Shown: positions 13,501 to 28,000, numbered from the stretch's first letter. The stretch is DNA of 64,000 nt from Papilionanthe hookeriana x Papilionanthe teres (GCA_022702705.1 CM040426.1:73739306-73803305), one strand, 5' to 3'. Notes: generated from the letters alone by a model not told the origin. A program made the numbers and translations.

Positions 13501-16500
13501 ATGAAAGGATGGATGCCACAGACAGGATCTTCCTTAGGCAGACAACCGCCTGCTTGATCAATACTGCACCAATGTGGTCTGACGAGCAGGAAATTTAGTA
13601 CATTAATGTCATTGTTTATTTTCACTTTAACTAGAATTCATGATAAAAATAAGAACAACAAAAAATTCTGCCACTTTCACTGAAATTTAAAATATCCAGA
13701 CAGGCCCTGTAAGTTATAACTTAGGAAGATTTACATATATACCACTAAATTCCCATGGATTTACATATTGAATGCCTAAAATTCAATTTTTAATATATGT
13801 CACCTTACCTATGCATGAAAAGATGTATTTAACTTATAGAAGTCAAAATAGTGGTATTTTTTATGTGCTATAAAAGATTTGAGTGGTATAGTTTAGGTGT
13901 TAGAAATATAATACATAGGAGTTGGGTGGTAAGCATGTAAATGCCAATATAAATTAAGATCGTTTACAGAATGTGGGGTAAGATCACAAAGACATTAACT
14001 AAAAATGTGAATGCCGTTAACATTTGCAAATGAAAAAATGAATTGAATGATTCCCTCTATCTATCACGATTTTGCTTTCAAAAGAACATTACAAGGAGAA
14101 AAGGCAGAAGAGAACCACATTATATTCCTTGATTAGAAGTTCAGAGCTGCCACCAAGAAAAATTCGAATGGAACATGATAAAGAAGACTTCATTTTCTTC
14201 GTAAAATGAATCAGAAAAGTGACTCTTCGAAGCCTTATAAACAATACCTTTTAAATCTAAAAACAATTCATGATTCCCAGAAGAGGCATTTGAAACTATT
14301 ATTCGTCCAACAGCACCAACATCACCACTTAAATCTATGGAGTCCCCATCACATTCTACAAGTGCCTGCATAAAATAAAGGCATCCTAAAGCCATGTAAG
14401 CGCAAGAGATTCACATCAAAATGAGACGTGCCAATACTAATATTAAATTGAAGGACATTTTGCGAAATCTATGCCATGTAAAATTATTGGAATACTATAT
14501 TATAAAGCATTTAAATGTTAAAAGCTTACATGCAGGCAAACCACATTTTAAATATAAAGTACATACCAAAAGATGACTTAAAAGTAAAAAGATTTATGCA
14601 AAAGCCGCTGAAATCTATCCAATTTACAAAACTAATATCCATATAAAAATCTTTGTGAGAAATCAAGTCCGTATGGAGATATAGATCACCAAAGATACAA
14701 ATATCATCACACACAATAAGAGATAATATAGCAAATTCTAAAGCATTTCTTTGTCGAAAAATCCAAAAAAAATAAATTTATGATCTTACCTAGTTGAGAT
14801 TCAATAGTATATGTAAGCTACAATGTGATGCCCATCGCCAAACTCAAGAAAGCGACAATAAAATGAAAGTGAAACTGCAATGTTACCAGTATAGATGGGG
14901 TTCGCAATGTAATGATCTCGGTTGCTTGGACAGTCCTCTAGAAGACGAAGGCAGCAAAACTAATGGCAATTAATGAAGTGGAATTGAAAGGCTGAAAGGT
15001 GACTTGAGGAAAATGGGACAGTCCTAGAGATGAAGATAGCATAATCTAATTGTGGAAAAGCAACGTGCAAAGGTCTAATAGGCCACTAAAAATGGTCGGA
15101 TATATCGTCCCTTGGAGGAGGAGACGGAATATGACCAAAACTAAATGATAAAATCATGCGGGAACGTTGTAGAGGCCACCAGAACTGATCAAACTGATAC
15201 CCTCTGGAAGTGAAAAATGACATAACTAGGAGTCAAGCAGTAACTTTAACGGCAACTAAAACTGATGAGAGACTTGAAGTTAACGAGCAACTAGAGACAG
15301 TTTAGAAAATCAATCTCACTGAAATTGGGGACTAGGCATAAAAAAAAATGTATAACTACAAGTGATCAAGACGGCCTTACTCTAGGAAAGAGAGGGCTGA
15401 ACTACTAGGTGATTGAGCAAGTGATGATATTTGTTTTTTTCTTTTCTTTTTTTTTTTTTATGTGTCTGTGGGGGGGTCTTCGAAGAAGGTTAGTATTGAC
15501 CTTATTTTTGGTGAGATCTTTCATTCTCTCTCCCTGGAGCCTAGGATCTAGCCTTAGGACTTTCATATTGACTATCCTAGAGGATTAGTAGTGGAACCCA
15601 TCTTAAGAAGAACTTCAACTCACTTCTTGACTCATTTTTGTGAAAAATCTCACATGAGTTGTTCTAAGCACTCAACTCTTAGTTCCAAAGGCTAAGGACC
15701 AACATGTGGAGGGTCTAAAAATGAGTTCTCACAGGATTTAAAGGCCTTAGGAAAGCTCTTTATGGCTTGGCCATGCGCACGTCCATGTACCTCACACAAC
15801 ACATTCACATACACAATGTGTTCACACATGCGCGACACACATAAATATCACAATTCACACCACCTACACTCACATACACTTCACCATTAATTAGAACTAA
15901 AATTAATTTTAAAAAAAGAATCAATCATGAGCCAAAATTTAAATAAAACTAAATTTGATGTTTATTTGACCCGATTGTCGGTAAACTTGTCCAGATGACC
16001 CTGAATGAAGAAACGGACAGTGAGAGCGCCTGGAACATCAATTTTAGCACCCATATTGCTAAGATTTCGTGTGGGAGCAAACAACATGAAAATCGATGCA
16101 CGTGAAGAATTAATAAAAAATTTTAAAATTCAAAATTCAAAATGGCCTGTTCATAACTCCCATATCAATTAGCATTATTACCTTCTAAATTGAGGCCCAC
16201 CACGAATGAAAATAATTTGATTTCCTCACCCACTCACGCCTATAGATTTGGCTCTCGCCCATGATTCTTCAATGAATTCAGTTCTCCCCCATCGAATCCC
16301 TCTTCTACTCCTCTCTCCATTGAAACTCTCTCACTCGACTCTCTCTCTCTCTCTCTCGACCAAACGCCTCCTCTCCTCCACGGAAACTCTCTCGCTCTAC
16401 TCCTCTTTCTCGACCGAACGCCTCCCCCATTCGACCGAAGCCCTCAAAGCCTCGCCTCCTCTTCTTTCGCTGGTTCGACTCTCCTCCTTCTCCTCTCTTG

Positions 16501-19500
16501 ACCGACCGAAACCCTCGTCTCCTAACACCCTAAAACCCTTGTGAGCTCCCTGCCTCTCAACTCCCGATCAAACTCACGCACCGACGAACTTTTCTCCGGC
16601 GATATCTTCCTCCGAGGTGAACCAACTCCTTTTTTTATCCAGCCAAACTGCAAGCTCTCTCCCATTCACAAAGGGTAGGCTTCTTCCTCCTTCCTCTTCG
16701 GGCACAAACAACTTTTCTGCATCTTCCTTGTCGTGGACTTCACGGGCCAAATGATATACAATTAAACTTCTCTGCTTACCAAGTTACAGAAACTTGCCTT
16801 TGGTTCAAATTCGGCGCATCTACTTTGCTTCTGCCAAGAATTTTCTTCATTATTTTATTATTGTAGTTGATTGGATGTAACTTCAGGATTTATTCATGCT
16901 TTTTATCAGCATATATATCAGGTTAAACAACGATTACGTAGGCATTTTACTAAATTAAAAAAAGAGAAGAAAATATACATACATGCCACTTAACTTTTAT
17001 GTATTTACATATCAAACACCTAAACATCAATCTTACATAACATCTTACAAATGCATGAAAAGTATTTCACTTTCTTAGAAATTGAAATTGTGGCATTTCT
17101 TGTTGTTGTGAAATGGAAAATTTAGTTATTATTAATATTAAAGGTAACTTTAAGTATTAGATATGTGAATATACATAAGATTTGTGTGACATGTATAAAT
17201 CTTGCAAATGTCTTCCATAGATGGGAAAGAAAATATGCTACTTTCATACTTTGATTTGTGGAAATTAGTATTAGCGATGCGGGGTAGTTGCTTGTGTTAC
17301 TTCATTGAGACCAAATTTATTTCAAAAACTTACATACATACCACACAAGTTTTATGTACTTACACGCCTGACCTACATCGGTGATCTTTTGATATGCTAT
17401 GAAAAATTTGGGTGTTAGACGTGCAAGCATATATGAAGGATTGGATGGTAGGAATGTGAGGGCATGTGGAGGCCAACTTTTGGTTGCACGGAATATATGA
17501 ATCGAACCATTTGGTGCTGATTTGCACACTGTTTGGGTGCTGATTTTTCAATTATTTTGGAAGGATTGAGGGCTACACTTTCCTCCGTATTGGGGCGTTT
17601 TTTGGCTGATTTGAATCAATCTATGCATTGTTTTGGAGTGTTTTTGTTAGCTGATCTGAAGTAGTTTGGGCACTGTGTTGGAGCGCTTTGTTAGCTGATT
17701 TGAAGCAATTTATGCACTGCTTTGGGATGTTTTTGTTGGCTGATTTGAAGCAATTTATGTACTGTTTAAGAGCGTTTTTTTGGCTGAATTAGAGCAATTT
17801 ATGCACTGTTTTAGAGCGTTTTTGTGGCGAATTTTAAGCACCTTGGGCATTGTTTTGGAGAGTTTTTTTGTGGCTCATTTGAAGCAGTTTAGGCATTGTT
17901 TTGAGGCATTTTCTATGGCTGATTTGAAGCAGCTTGGGCACTGTTTTAGAGCTTTTTTATTGGCTGATTTGGAGTAGTTTGCCCACTGTTTTGGAGTGAT
18001 TTTGTTGGCATAAAGCAGTTTGCCTACTATTTTGAGGCATTTTTGTTGGCAGATTTGAAGCTGTATGGGCACTGTTTTGGAGCATTTTTGTTGGCTGATT
18101 TGAAGCAGTTTGGGCACTGTTTTGGGGCGTTTTTGTTAGATAATTTGGAGTAGTTTGCCCACTATTTTGGAGCGTTTTAATTGGTTAATTTGGAATAGTT
18201 TTGCCCACTGTTTTGGGGCATATTTGTTGGTTGATTTGGAGTAGTTAGCCACTGTTTTGGAGCGTTTATTGGCTGATTTGAAGCAAATTGAGCACTGTTT
18301 TGGGACGTTTTGGTGGCTGATTTAAAACAGTTTGGGCACTATTTTGGTGCATTTTTGTTGGCTTATTTGAAACCATTTGGGCACTGTTTGGGTGTTGGTT
18401 GGGGTTATTTTTTAGTCATTTTGGGTGCTGATTTGGGCTAATTTGTTCGCTATTTTGAGGTACTGTTTAAGTATTATTTTGGCTCAGTTTTCCCCGTTAT
18501 TTTGAGCCGATTTAATTGATGTTTTTTTTAGAAGATTTATACATTTTGTTTGGCCGACTCATTTGCGATTTTGCACCTTTGCTTTGATGACATTTTGAAG
18601 TGAGTCGGTCTCTTCTCTTTTCTCGGTTTTTGTTTTCTTTTTCCTTGCTCGATGACGTGATCTTACGTGCTTATATTGAGATATAAGTGTGTATAGTATA
18701 GAGATATGTGGATCATCAAGTGGGTTGTAAGTTGGAATGTTCAGCGTTTAAGGGTGGTGATGAGAATGCTTATATGCGCTAAGAGTGAGATACAAAGTGG
18801 GACATCAGAATAGTATCTCTTATCTCAAATACCCTATGAGAGAGGATATGACCGATGATACTATTCACCGATATTCGGTAAGTTGTCCCTCGCTTTCTTG
18901 GATTGTTAGTAGTTCTGACTCGATCAAAGTGAGCAACTTGTGGAATATTTTACTTCTCCAAAACAATTACACAGATACTACCAAAAAAAATCCTTTCGAG
19001 CACCAATAATTTTTAATTGCTAAGTAAGCTCTGCATTCATGAAAAATTAAAGAAATTTTGATAAAATCTTATAAAAGTCCACTTGTTAAACACTTTGATT
19101 GAGGCCAGGAGTTGTCCTCCTTTGATTCCTTTGGTTGATAGCTTTTATCCAGGGCAGATTATAAAAGCACGCAATCCAGATATGAGCCTACCCCGAGCCT
19201 GAATTCTTAAGACCCAACTCGATTTTTCATATATGTCACCTGCTCTTTCACTCACGCGCGCGCACGTGTGTGTGCGTGTGCGTGTGTGCGTGTATAAAAG
19301 ATGCGTCATCTTCTCCTCCTCCGCTTTGCTAGGGTTTTGCCTCATGGCGAACACTTGTGTCTGCTACGGTACTACTAGCGTCGCAGCTTCGTCTTCCCCA
19401 TCGGGACTAGGCGTCTTCGTCAACTTAGGTGGAAGCTCACATCGATGTCGAGCCGCTCGTCTGCTACAGGATCGGGTCGAGCCGCTCTCAGCTGCGCTCG

Positions 19501-20784
19501 ATTCGATTCCCTATGTCTCCTTTCTTCTTCTGTTTCATTCGTTGTTGTGGCTGCGGGTTATACCCCTGCGATCCTACAGGTCCACAGCTTCCGTCAGCGA
19601 CTGCTGCAAGCTCGACGGGATTCCATCTTGTCAGCGGGTTTTGCGCAGCCGCAGAAATGGCCTTGGGTTGATCTTACGCAGACGCCCTCGCTGGCGATAA
19701 CCTCGTCCGCACCCCTTCACGTTCTAGCACGTTCCCGTAGAGATTCCATGATGCATTCGCGCAAGGCGTCGAAACCGGGTTTCTCAAAAAAGCATCCCAC
19801 AAAGGCGGCAAACCTGCAATCTTTCTTACAGAGGAAGAGATCTCCACCCTAGCTGCACCCTGTCGGCTGTTTCTAGTGGGTGAGTTCCTCTACGGTAATC
19901 CTAAACTTGAACTGATCTGAAAGGAATTTGCGCAAATGAAGCTGAATGGAAGTTGGAAGATTGGCATATTGGATGGTCGGCACGTTCTCATCCAATTAAT
20001 GGATGATGGAGATTACGCTCAAGTGTTTGCTAGAAGAATACTTCGTATAAACAATCGGGTGATGAAAGTCTTTGAAATGGGCGGTGGATTTTGACCAGTA
20101 ATCTTGAGCCTCCCGTCGTTCGGTGTGTGCAGAATTCTGCGATGCGATTCAGAGCATGTCGATAAGGATCAATTGTTGGAGTGTCAGGATGCGGCCGCTG
20201 CCCTTTATTCTTTGTCTTCTTCCATTGTAGTAGCAATTACTGTGGAGGATGCTCAGGCTTCCCTCCCTAACGTGATTGAACTAAGAGAAGAAGTGAATGC
20301 TCACATTCAGATGACGGAAAATGTGCATACTACTACCGATGTTTCAAACAGTAGCCTTATTACTGCTATTACACATATCATCGAAGCCTACCGTCGCACT
20401 CGCATCTCCTTCATGGTCAGGACCGAGCCAGTCTTCCCAAAAGAATGGCAAGTGTATTCTTCCGCGGAAGAAGAAGGCTAGGGGTACTTTGTCACTTGGA
20501 AATTTAATGGATGATACCTTGGTCTCTCCTGGTAATGGAGAATCACTTCAGAGTTTGATTATTGAATGCACTACACGAACCCGTGGAAGATGAAGGCTTT
20601 GGCGAACTCGTCCATAGAAAATATTTTATTTACATGTTTTTCTTTCGTCTTGCCTTTTGTACTTTTTTATTTGAGCTTTTTTGCTCTTTATTTCTTATGA
20701 GTAGAGCCTCATCTTTTAGGCCCTCTCATACTACTTATTTTGTAACCCTTTTATTTCAATGAAATAGGTCATAGGATTTCTTTT

Positions 20785-20843
<59 letters not shown>

Positions 20844-22016
20844 CAACCATGCTTGTTAAATTCTCTGTAACGCTTGTTTACTTTTACCTGTGATACTAAC
20901 CCTTTTTGTTGCAATGGCAGAGACCCAGATAAGCGAGTCTATTTTATTTTATTTTTACTGTATTTTACTGCACTTTTATTGCATTTCTATCGTTCCTTTC
21001 TTTTTGCATTTATTTTATACTTGTAAAGCCCTTGGATAGAAGAACAGTAGAATGGTGGTTACAAGGTACACTATCATAGGCCACTGACTCATCATAATGC
21101 ATATATACATACAAACCCAAAACCCAAAGCTGTCACAACGAGGAGTTTGGACAAGCTTCATGGGCAGCACGACGGCAATACCCACGGACACGAAACACAA
21201 AACGAATCTACACTAGATAAACCATTCCTTAATTTTAAACAAAAATTCATAGAACTTCGAGATAGCTCGCCCAACTCAACGTAAATCCACAAATCCTCTT
21301 TAGGTCTCTTTACAAGTATGTTATACGGCATAAGTCTTAACTCTCCGTAGTTTCCGAGGTTAACGTTCGGTATGATGTAAACCTTCCTATTTCCGCAGAC
21401 TATTTTCATAATCGGGTATTATGCAAGTGTAAGTCACAAATAATAAAATTGTCATTATTGAACACTTCATCTTCAAAACGCAACTACACAGTAGAATAAT
21501 TTGGGAAGTCGTTAAGAGTTATACTTAGGATTTGCGATGTCCCATACATATTCCTTCCTTTGGACACCTGAAACAACTGCTCTCATTTGGTTATTTCCTA
21601 CTTAATTTTATGTGTCATTCTGTGAAAATCTAAACCATGAATTTTTGAAAACTAGTACCTCTGATCATTATCGAGAGTATTTTTAAGTGATTTCGATCAT
21701 TTGGGATATAATTAACTATAGGGGATTGCCTAATTTAGAACCCAAGTAAAAATAAATCATATATAATCTTTGTAATAGATATAGGAACTTTTCAGTCATA
21801 CATAAAAGGTTTGCGGACCAAACATATGTTATGGATTTCATAGTTATTTAATCGAGCCCCACTGTGAAGTCATGAGTACATCTCTCGGAATAATTGTATT
21901 GCTTGCAGTATTGTGTTCGATTACTTAAGCTATCAAATACATGTGATCATTTTCTAGTCTCATTTTTCAAAATTAAAGTGTTACTTTGAAAATTAAAATT
22001 ACACACACACACACAC

Positions 22017-22058
<42 letters not shown>

Positions 22059-25000
22059 CATTTTCAACGAAAATGATTTTTCATGGCTGACGATTAGATG
22101 AGCGAAAACAAACCCAAGCAGCTAGAACTACAAACATTTGTCAAAGTCGAAAATTCTCCAAAATTCAATGACTTCTTTGATTCCCTCTTGTTGCAGGATT
22201 GGGCCACCCGAGATTGGCAAAGAAGGTTGGATGAGGAAAATTAGAGAACAAGTTCGTTCTTCAAGGGACAATCAAAGCTCTAAAATTTTATGTGGTATGA
22301 GGACTATCTTAATTACAAATCTCTAAAATATGTAGAATCAAGCCTTATATACAACAACAACAAAGCCTTAATCCTACTAAGTGGGGTCAGCTACATGAAT
22401 CCTTTTCCTCCATTGCGTCCTATTTAGTGTCATATTTTCATTTAATTCTAATAAATTAAGATCATTTTTATATAATAAACCCCAAGTCTTCCTAGGTCTA
22501 CTTCTGTCTTTCTTAACATAAGTCGAATCTAAAACATCTACTCTCCTAATTGGATCACCAGACGGTCGACGTTTAATGTGACCAAACCATCCAAGGAGAC
22601 TCTCTCTAATTTTGTCGGTCACTGGAGCTACACGAACCCTATCACGGATATATTCATTTCGCTCTTTGTCTCTAAGTGTAAAGCCACTTATCCACCTAAT
22701 CATTCTCATCTCGGCAACACTTAACTTAGTATTATGCTTCTCTTTTAAAGGCCAACATTCAGCACCATAGAGTATAGCATGTTTCACCACCATCTTATAA
22801 AATTTTCCTTTCAGTCTAAGCGGTACTTTTCTATCATAGAATGACCTGAGCATTCCTCCACTTCAACCAACTTGAATTCTACTATTAACATCCCCATCTA
22901 TATCACCATCGCTTTGAACAACAGACTCGAAATATCTAAATCAATCCCTATGTATGATTTTTTTTTTTTTTTTGAAATTTTGATTCATATCAAAATTTAC
23001 ATCTAAAATCAATTATTAGTAACAACAGATGCCCAAATCAATATCCTCATCTAATAATAAAGTGTATGGATGATCTGGTTATCAATGATTAGTGACGGCA
23101 ATCTTAACAGGTGAATAAAGTGCCAGACAATGGTGGTGTGGTGACAACTTCCATTGATGAGGTCTTCAAACAACAATTTATTTGTGTTCGAATCAAGCAA
23201 AACTTGTACATATTGGATTAACAATTAAAAAAAATCAAAAGAAAGATCTTTAATTTTAAAATAATATAATTTAATAATCAAAACTACAAATTTTTATAGC
23301 CACATAGAAGTTGTGGGGGGGGAGTGTGTGTGGAAGGTTAGAAGAGGGAAACCAAACCAAGTAGCTAGAACTCCAAGCATTTGTGAAATTCTCCACAATT
23401 CAATGACTTCTTTGATTCCTTCTAGTAGAAGAATGGGAGCTGGGCCGCCCGAGATTGGCAGAGAAGCCAAGCATTTGTGAAATTCTCCACAATTCAATGA
23501 CTTCTTTGATTCCTTCTAGTAGAAGAATGGGAGCTGGGCCGCCCGAGATTGGCAGAGAAGGTTGGATGGGGAAAACTAGAAAACAAGTTTGCTCTTCAGG
23601 GACAATCAAAGCTCTAAAATTTTATGTGGTATGAGGACTTTTATCTTAATTACAAATTTCCAGAAGGTGTAGAATCAAGCCCTAATTATGGATTTTTTTT
23701 TTTGTTGAAATTTTGATTCATATCAAAACAAACACTTAAAATCAATTATTAGTAACGATAGATAACCAAATCAATATCATCCTCTAATCATAAACTGAAC
23801 AGATGAATCTTGTTATCAATGATTAGTAACGACAATCTTAAAAAGTGGACAAGTGTCACATAATAGTGGTGTGGTGACAACTTCCATTGATGAGGTCTTC
23901 AAACAACAATTTATCTGCGTTCAAATAAATCAAAACTTGTACATATTAGATTAACAATAATAAAAAAAAAGATCCTTAAATCATAAAATACTATAATTTA
24001 ACAATGAAACTATAAATTTTTATACCCACTTGGTCTCTGGCTTCAGAAAATTGCCACCCTTCTACAGATAAATCTAACTTACTTACTCTCAGTCAATAGT
24101 TGTCCTCTTAATACTTACTCTTACAGTAGTTCGGAGTTACTCCACAAGCTCACCATGATCTCAACCCATCCGTTGAACCCATCTACATCCTTTGTTTTCC
24201 TCCCTCCCCCATAACATTAGAAGTTTATATCCCACTCTATCTTCATCATGTTGTACAAGTTTAAATTCCAAATCTATAGACTTATTTAGGTGCTCATAGA
24301 AATAAGTTCTCATCACTATGAGGCTTTTCGACTCTCCCATTGAAGTTCTAGAGTCTCAACCCACCACTTTGACATTTTCATGCTCTCTTGTTAGATCTAT
24401 CAGTAATAAAGCTCAACTCCAAGCCCTCTTATTTATGTTCCTCTTTCGCAAAACAATTACCATGCCTCAAACTTGTTCTCTTATTCAATTCTCAATTTGA
24501 AATCAGGCTTCAGTGGTGAGCAACTTTGAAGTTAAGATTTAGTCTCCATGAATTCACTGCAAATTGAGCAATAGACAATAAAATTTAAAGTTCATTCTTT
24601 AATTTTTTGATGAGTTTAGGATACTCGATTCATTCTGTAAATATTATCGAAGACCGTGATAGAAAACTTACACGGTTTTAACTGAACCATATATCTTGAT
24701 CCCATTTGCATGGTGTCCAAGAAAAAAGTTCTATAATATCATTTTTTTCCCTCATTTATCGTTAAAAAAATATAACAACTTCAGAAGTGTTGACCTCATT
24801 TTTTGTGAGGTTTTTCCTTCTCTCTCCTTAGAGTCTAGGTTCTAGCTTAGGTTCTCCCTGTTTGACCCTCTTAGTACTGGGACCAACACCATTTAAAAAT
24901 TTAAGCCACTTCTTTACTCCTTCGAGTCTCATAGGGGCGGTTCCGAATCCTCGGCATTCCACTGAGTTGATTAGAACAGACATATGAAGCTCAAGTTGAG

Positions 25001-28000
25001 TTCATATAAGGATCGGAGCAGCTCTAGGGAAACTCTTTGTGACTCGAACACTCACGAACACTGCAATTTACACACTCATTGCACCACGCACGATGTTAAC
25101 TTAAATTGGTCCACCTTCGACAAAATCGTTTGGACGACCCTAGATGACAAAATGAACCACACGAGCGCATCTGGAACGTCGACTTTGCCCAAAGAGGACA
25201 CTCATATTGTTGTGGTTCCGCACGCGCACATACAGCACAAAGATCAATGCAAATAATTCATTAATTAAGGGCAGGTTCAAGCTCGTCCCGAGCCCAATTT
25301 GAGCTAGACTCGAGTCAATAACACCAGTTTGCATGGCCCGTAATTAAAATTCGAAATTTGAATTAGGCGCCCGTAACTCAGGCGTTAATTGGCATTATTT
25401 CGGTGTTATTACGTCCTTAATCAAGCTCTGTTGTTAATGAATCATGCCCTTCTCCATATTTGGCCTGTAATGTCTGTTTTGAAGGTCTTAACTGAATAAT
25501 TGAGCAAGAAGGAGCCAGGCTTCTACACGAAAAGCTCCCGCTCGACACCCTCTCCCGCTCGGCTCGCCTCCTCCCCTCTGCACTGAAAGCCCCATTCAGC
25601 CTCTCCCTCCCCTCTACACCGAAAACCCGTCTGCCTCTCCCTTTCTCACGCTCGAGACCCGTCGGCCTCCCTCTCCATGCTCAACAAGCTACGCTCAACG
25701 AGCCCCACACGACCAAACCCTCACCTCTGCCTGCTCTCTCGATCCCGCCTCCTTCCTCCTCGCGACCAAAGCCCGCTCGCCTCTCTCGCGTGACCAAACG
25801 GCCGCTCGATCCCGCCTCCTGAATCCCTCCCTGGCTCGACCGAACGTCCCTCTTCCCCCTCCTCGTCGGCTTGCCTCTCCCTCTCTGCACCGAACTCCCT
25901 CTCGGCACCGCAACCGCTCGCATTTCCCTCCTTTCTCACATCGAACAACCTCTAGCCGAGCCCTTCTTCCTCTCTTCTTCGACTATAAAACCCCCATTGC
26001 AGGGTACGTTGGGGTTGGTGTCGGAGTTTTGCTGGTTGCTCAGTATTCTAGTCAGTTGCTCGATATTCTTGTTGAGGCTCTCAAGCCAAGTTTTAACTCA
26101 GGTCTTCCTTAAGAAGAAAGGTTTGATTCTAAGCACCCTGCAGTTCTGTATTTGGTTTGTTCCTTGGTGTTTATTGGAGAAACCAGAAATGGACGTCTCA
26201 CATATTCAATTCAATTTCTGGATTATTTTCCTTTTTACACATTCACTTTGTGTTAGCTTTGAATTTCTTCATATTTTCTTTAGTAATTGGTGGAAGTGGA
26301 GACTGTAGAAAGGAAGTAACTTTACAAAATTTGAAACATTGTCATAGGAGAAGGCTGTAGGTACTTGTAGAATCCGGTGTTGATCTGACTGCTTTCAAAA
26401 CCATTCCAAACTGAATTTGTAGCCCCACAATTCTTATGAATTTACATAACTATCACCTAGACTTCAATATTTACATACATGCCATCTTATCTATAAATAA
26501 AAAAAAAAGAAAAAAAAAAGTGTATTTCATTATTTAAAAACTTGTTAGGTGTAGATATGTAAATACATAAGAATTAGGTGTTTGCCTTGTGAAAACGAGT
26601 TTGATGTACATTTTATTTGTGGCTCTCAGATTTTTGGATGCTTGTTCATGTAAGGAGTCATTGAAGCTGATTAATAAAGTTGTTGCAAAGTTAGCATTAC
26701 CATTGCATTCATTCTGATAGGGCATTTCTCTCGGTTCAACATGACCTGCTTAGTTATGGCTACGGTTATGAAGGTAATTATTACACTTTAGGTGTTAAAT
26801 TTGTAAGTGCAGGAAAACTATGTGATTGTATTAATTGCAAGTTGGAGAAGTACTGATGGTAAGTCAACAATGCATCTAGCAATTTTTCTATAATTCTAAT
26901 GCTCATTGGCATATAATTCCTCCACGGAAATTCAAACTTATGTTGCAAAGCATTTACATGTTTTACACCTGAACTTTATTTTTGCATTTATACCACCCAA
27001 TATTCCAACTGTTTTGGAGAGGTTCAGGTAGCATTTAGGGGCTAATATACACACCATTTTGGGGCACTTTTGTTGGCTGTTTTGGGCTGGTTACACACCG
27101 TATTTGTAATGCATGGTTTGTGGACTGTTTGGAGGCTTATTTTGCTACGGTTTTGGGATGTTTGACGGCTGATTTGAATGCAGTTTTGGGAGCCTTTAAA
27201 CACTGATTTTGGGCTGTTTGCACACTGTCTTTGGAAGCCCTTAAATGCATGGCTTTAGAACTGTTTGGGGGCTTTGAAATTGCTGTTTGGGGGCTCAACA
27301 TAGGGATGTTTGGAGAGTTACATAGTTGTTGTTTGGGTCTTAATTAAGTGCTGTTTGGAGACAGATTTAGCGCTGCTTAGGAGGCCCTTTGCCTATAGTT
27401 TTGGGTTTCTCTTGATTGTTATCTTATGAGGATTTAAGCACTCTTTTGAGCTAACCCACTCGTTGTTCTAGTCCTTTGTCTCGTTGTTCTAGTCCTTTGT
27501 CTCGTCGATTTTGGGACTTTGGTCAGTCTCCCCTCTTCTTCCCCCTATTTTATTTTCTTTTTTGAGGGCAGTGATGACAATGTTTATGCGTGCTAAAGTG
27601 AGATAATAGAATGACAGTGCTTATGCGTGATACATCGATGACCTTCAATGAGGGGAGAGCAGGATCGGTGATACCATTCACAAACTCTTTGTTTGAAGTT
27701 ACACCTAATTCTCTTAGGTTGCCAGGTAATTCTAGTCCGATTGAAGTGAGAAACCGGTGAACTATTTCATTTCTTGACACATTTACACAGATAATACACT
27801 CATTCACACATTTACACAGATAATACACTCCTTCACACATTTACACAGATAATACACTTCTTCGCACATTTACACATATACAAAAATAATAATAATAAAT
27901 ATATATTTGCGACAACACTGCTTTTGACTATTAAATAAACTCTGCATGCATAAAAAGTTAAATAAACTTTTGACAAAATTCTATAAATGTTCATTAGCCA

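Larger units (their letters stand above)
19245..20840 (+). mobile_element. Non-autonomous L1-like LINE insertion
   Basis: This stretch interrupts long repeat copy 1 and is absent from copy 2. It is bounded by ATGTCACCTGCT (about 19233-19244) and ATGTCAACCATGCT (about 20840-20853), a plausible diverged target duplication. It starts with a CG/TG-rich leader and carries DUF4283-type ORF1 sequence. It ends with a 3' UTR (TTTCAATGAAATAGG) and a TA then CA simple-repeat tail. No endonuclease or RT domain is present. Confidence 0.6.
15494..21960 (+). mobile_element. LTR-like long repeat, copy 1 (in BIN4 intron 4)
   Basis: Starts TATTGACCTTATTTTTGGTG and aligns segment by segment with 24788-29385: the CTCTCTCC/CTAGGATCTAGCC start, a pyrimidine-rich segment at 16300-16700, a GCTGATTTGAAGCAG minisatellite, a GTGATACTAACCC block, and an end with TTTCATAATCGGGTATTAT and GATATAATTAACTATAG. 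Without a nested LINE (about 1.6 kb) and two MITEs it is about 4.4 kb. The layout recalls long LTRs of Del/Tekay-type Ty3/gypsy elements. No primer-binding site or coding region adjoins it, so a solo LTR is my inference. Confidence 0.55.
22100..23310. repeat. Tandem duplication, copy A (split by a LINE)
   Basis: Without the LINE at 22352-22940 this matches 23345-24025: TTCAATGACTTCTTTGATTC, CAATCAAAGCTCTAAAATTT, then after the LINE GAAATTTTGATTCATATCAA and CAACTTCCATTGATGAGGTC. No coding content. Confidence 0.8.

Noticed and set aside
14146..14247. Continuation of BIN4 exon 5 past its donor
   Set aside because: Exons 6 and 7 supply the conserved GTIYKSTIVPSRTFC and VGQSEAK sequence; the read-through loses similarity after six residues.
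16248..16544. 98-codon Ser/Leu-rich open frame with a signal-peptide look
   Set aside because: Lies in a pyrimidine-rich CTCTCTCT segment of the LTR-like repeat; composition explains it.
17780..18117. Open frames on both strands rich in Phe, Cys and His
   Set aside because: Produced by the 45-bp minisatellite; periodic peptide without a start or conserved domain.
25680..25950. Arg/Gly-rich open frames on the minus strand
   Set aside because: Three overlapping frames in a CT-rich block of the LTR-like repeat; composition only.
27774..27880. CRISPR-like repeated array
   Set aside because: Units are contiguous without spacers and the DNA is plant nuclear.
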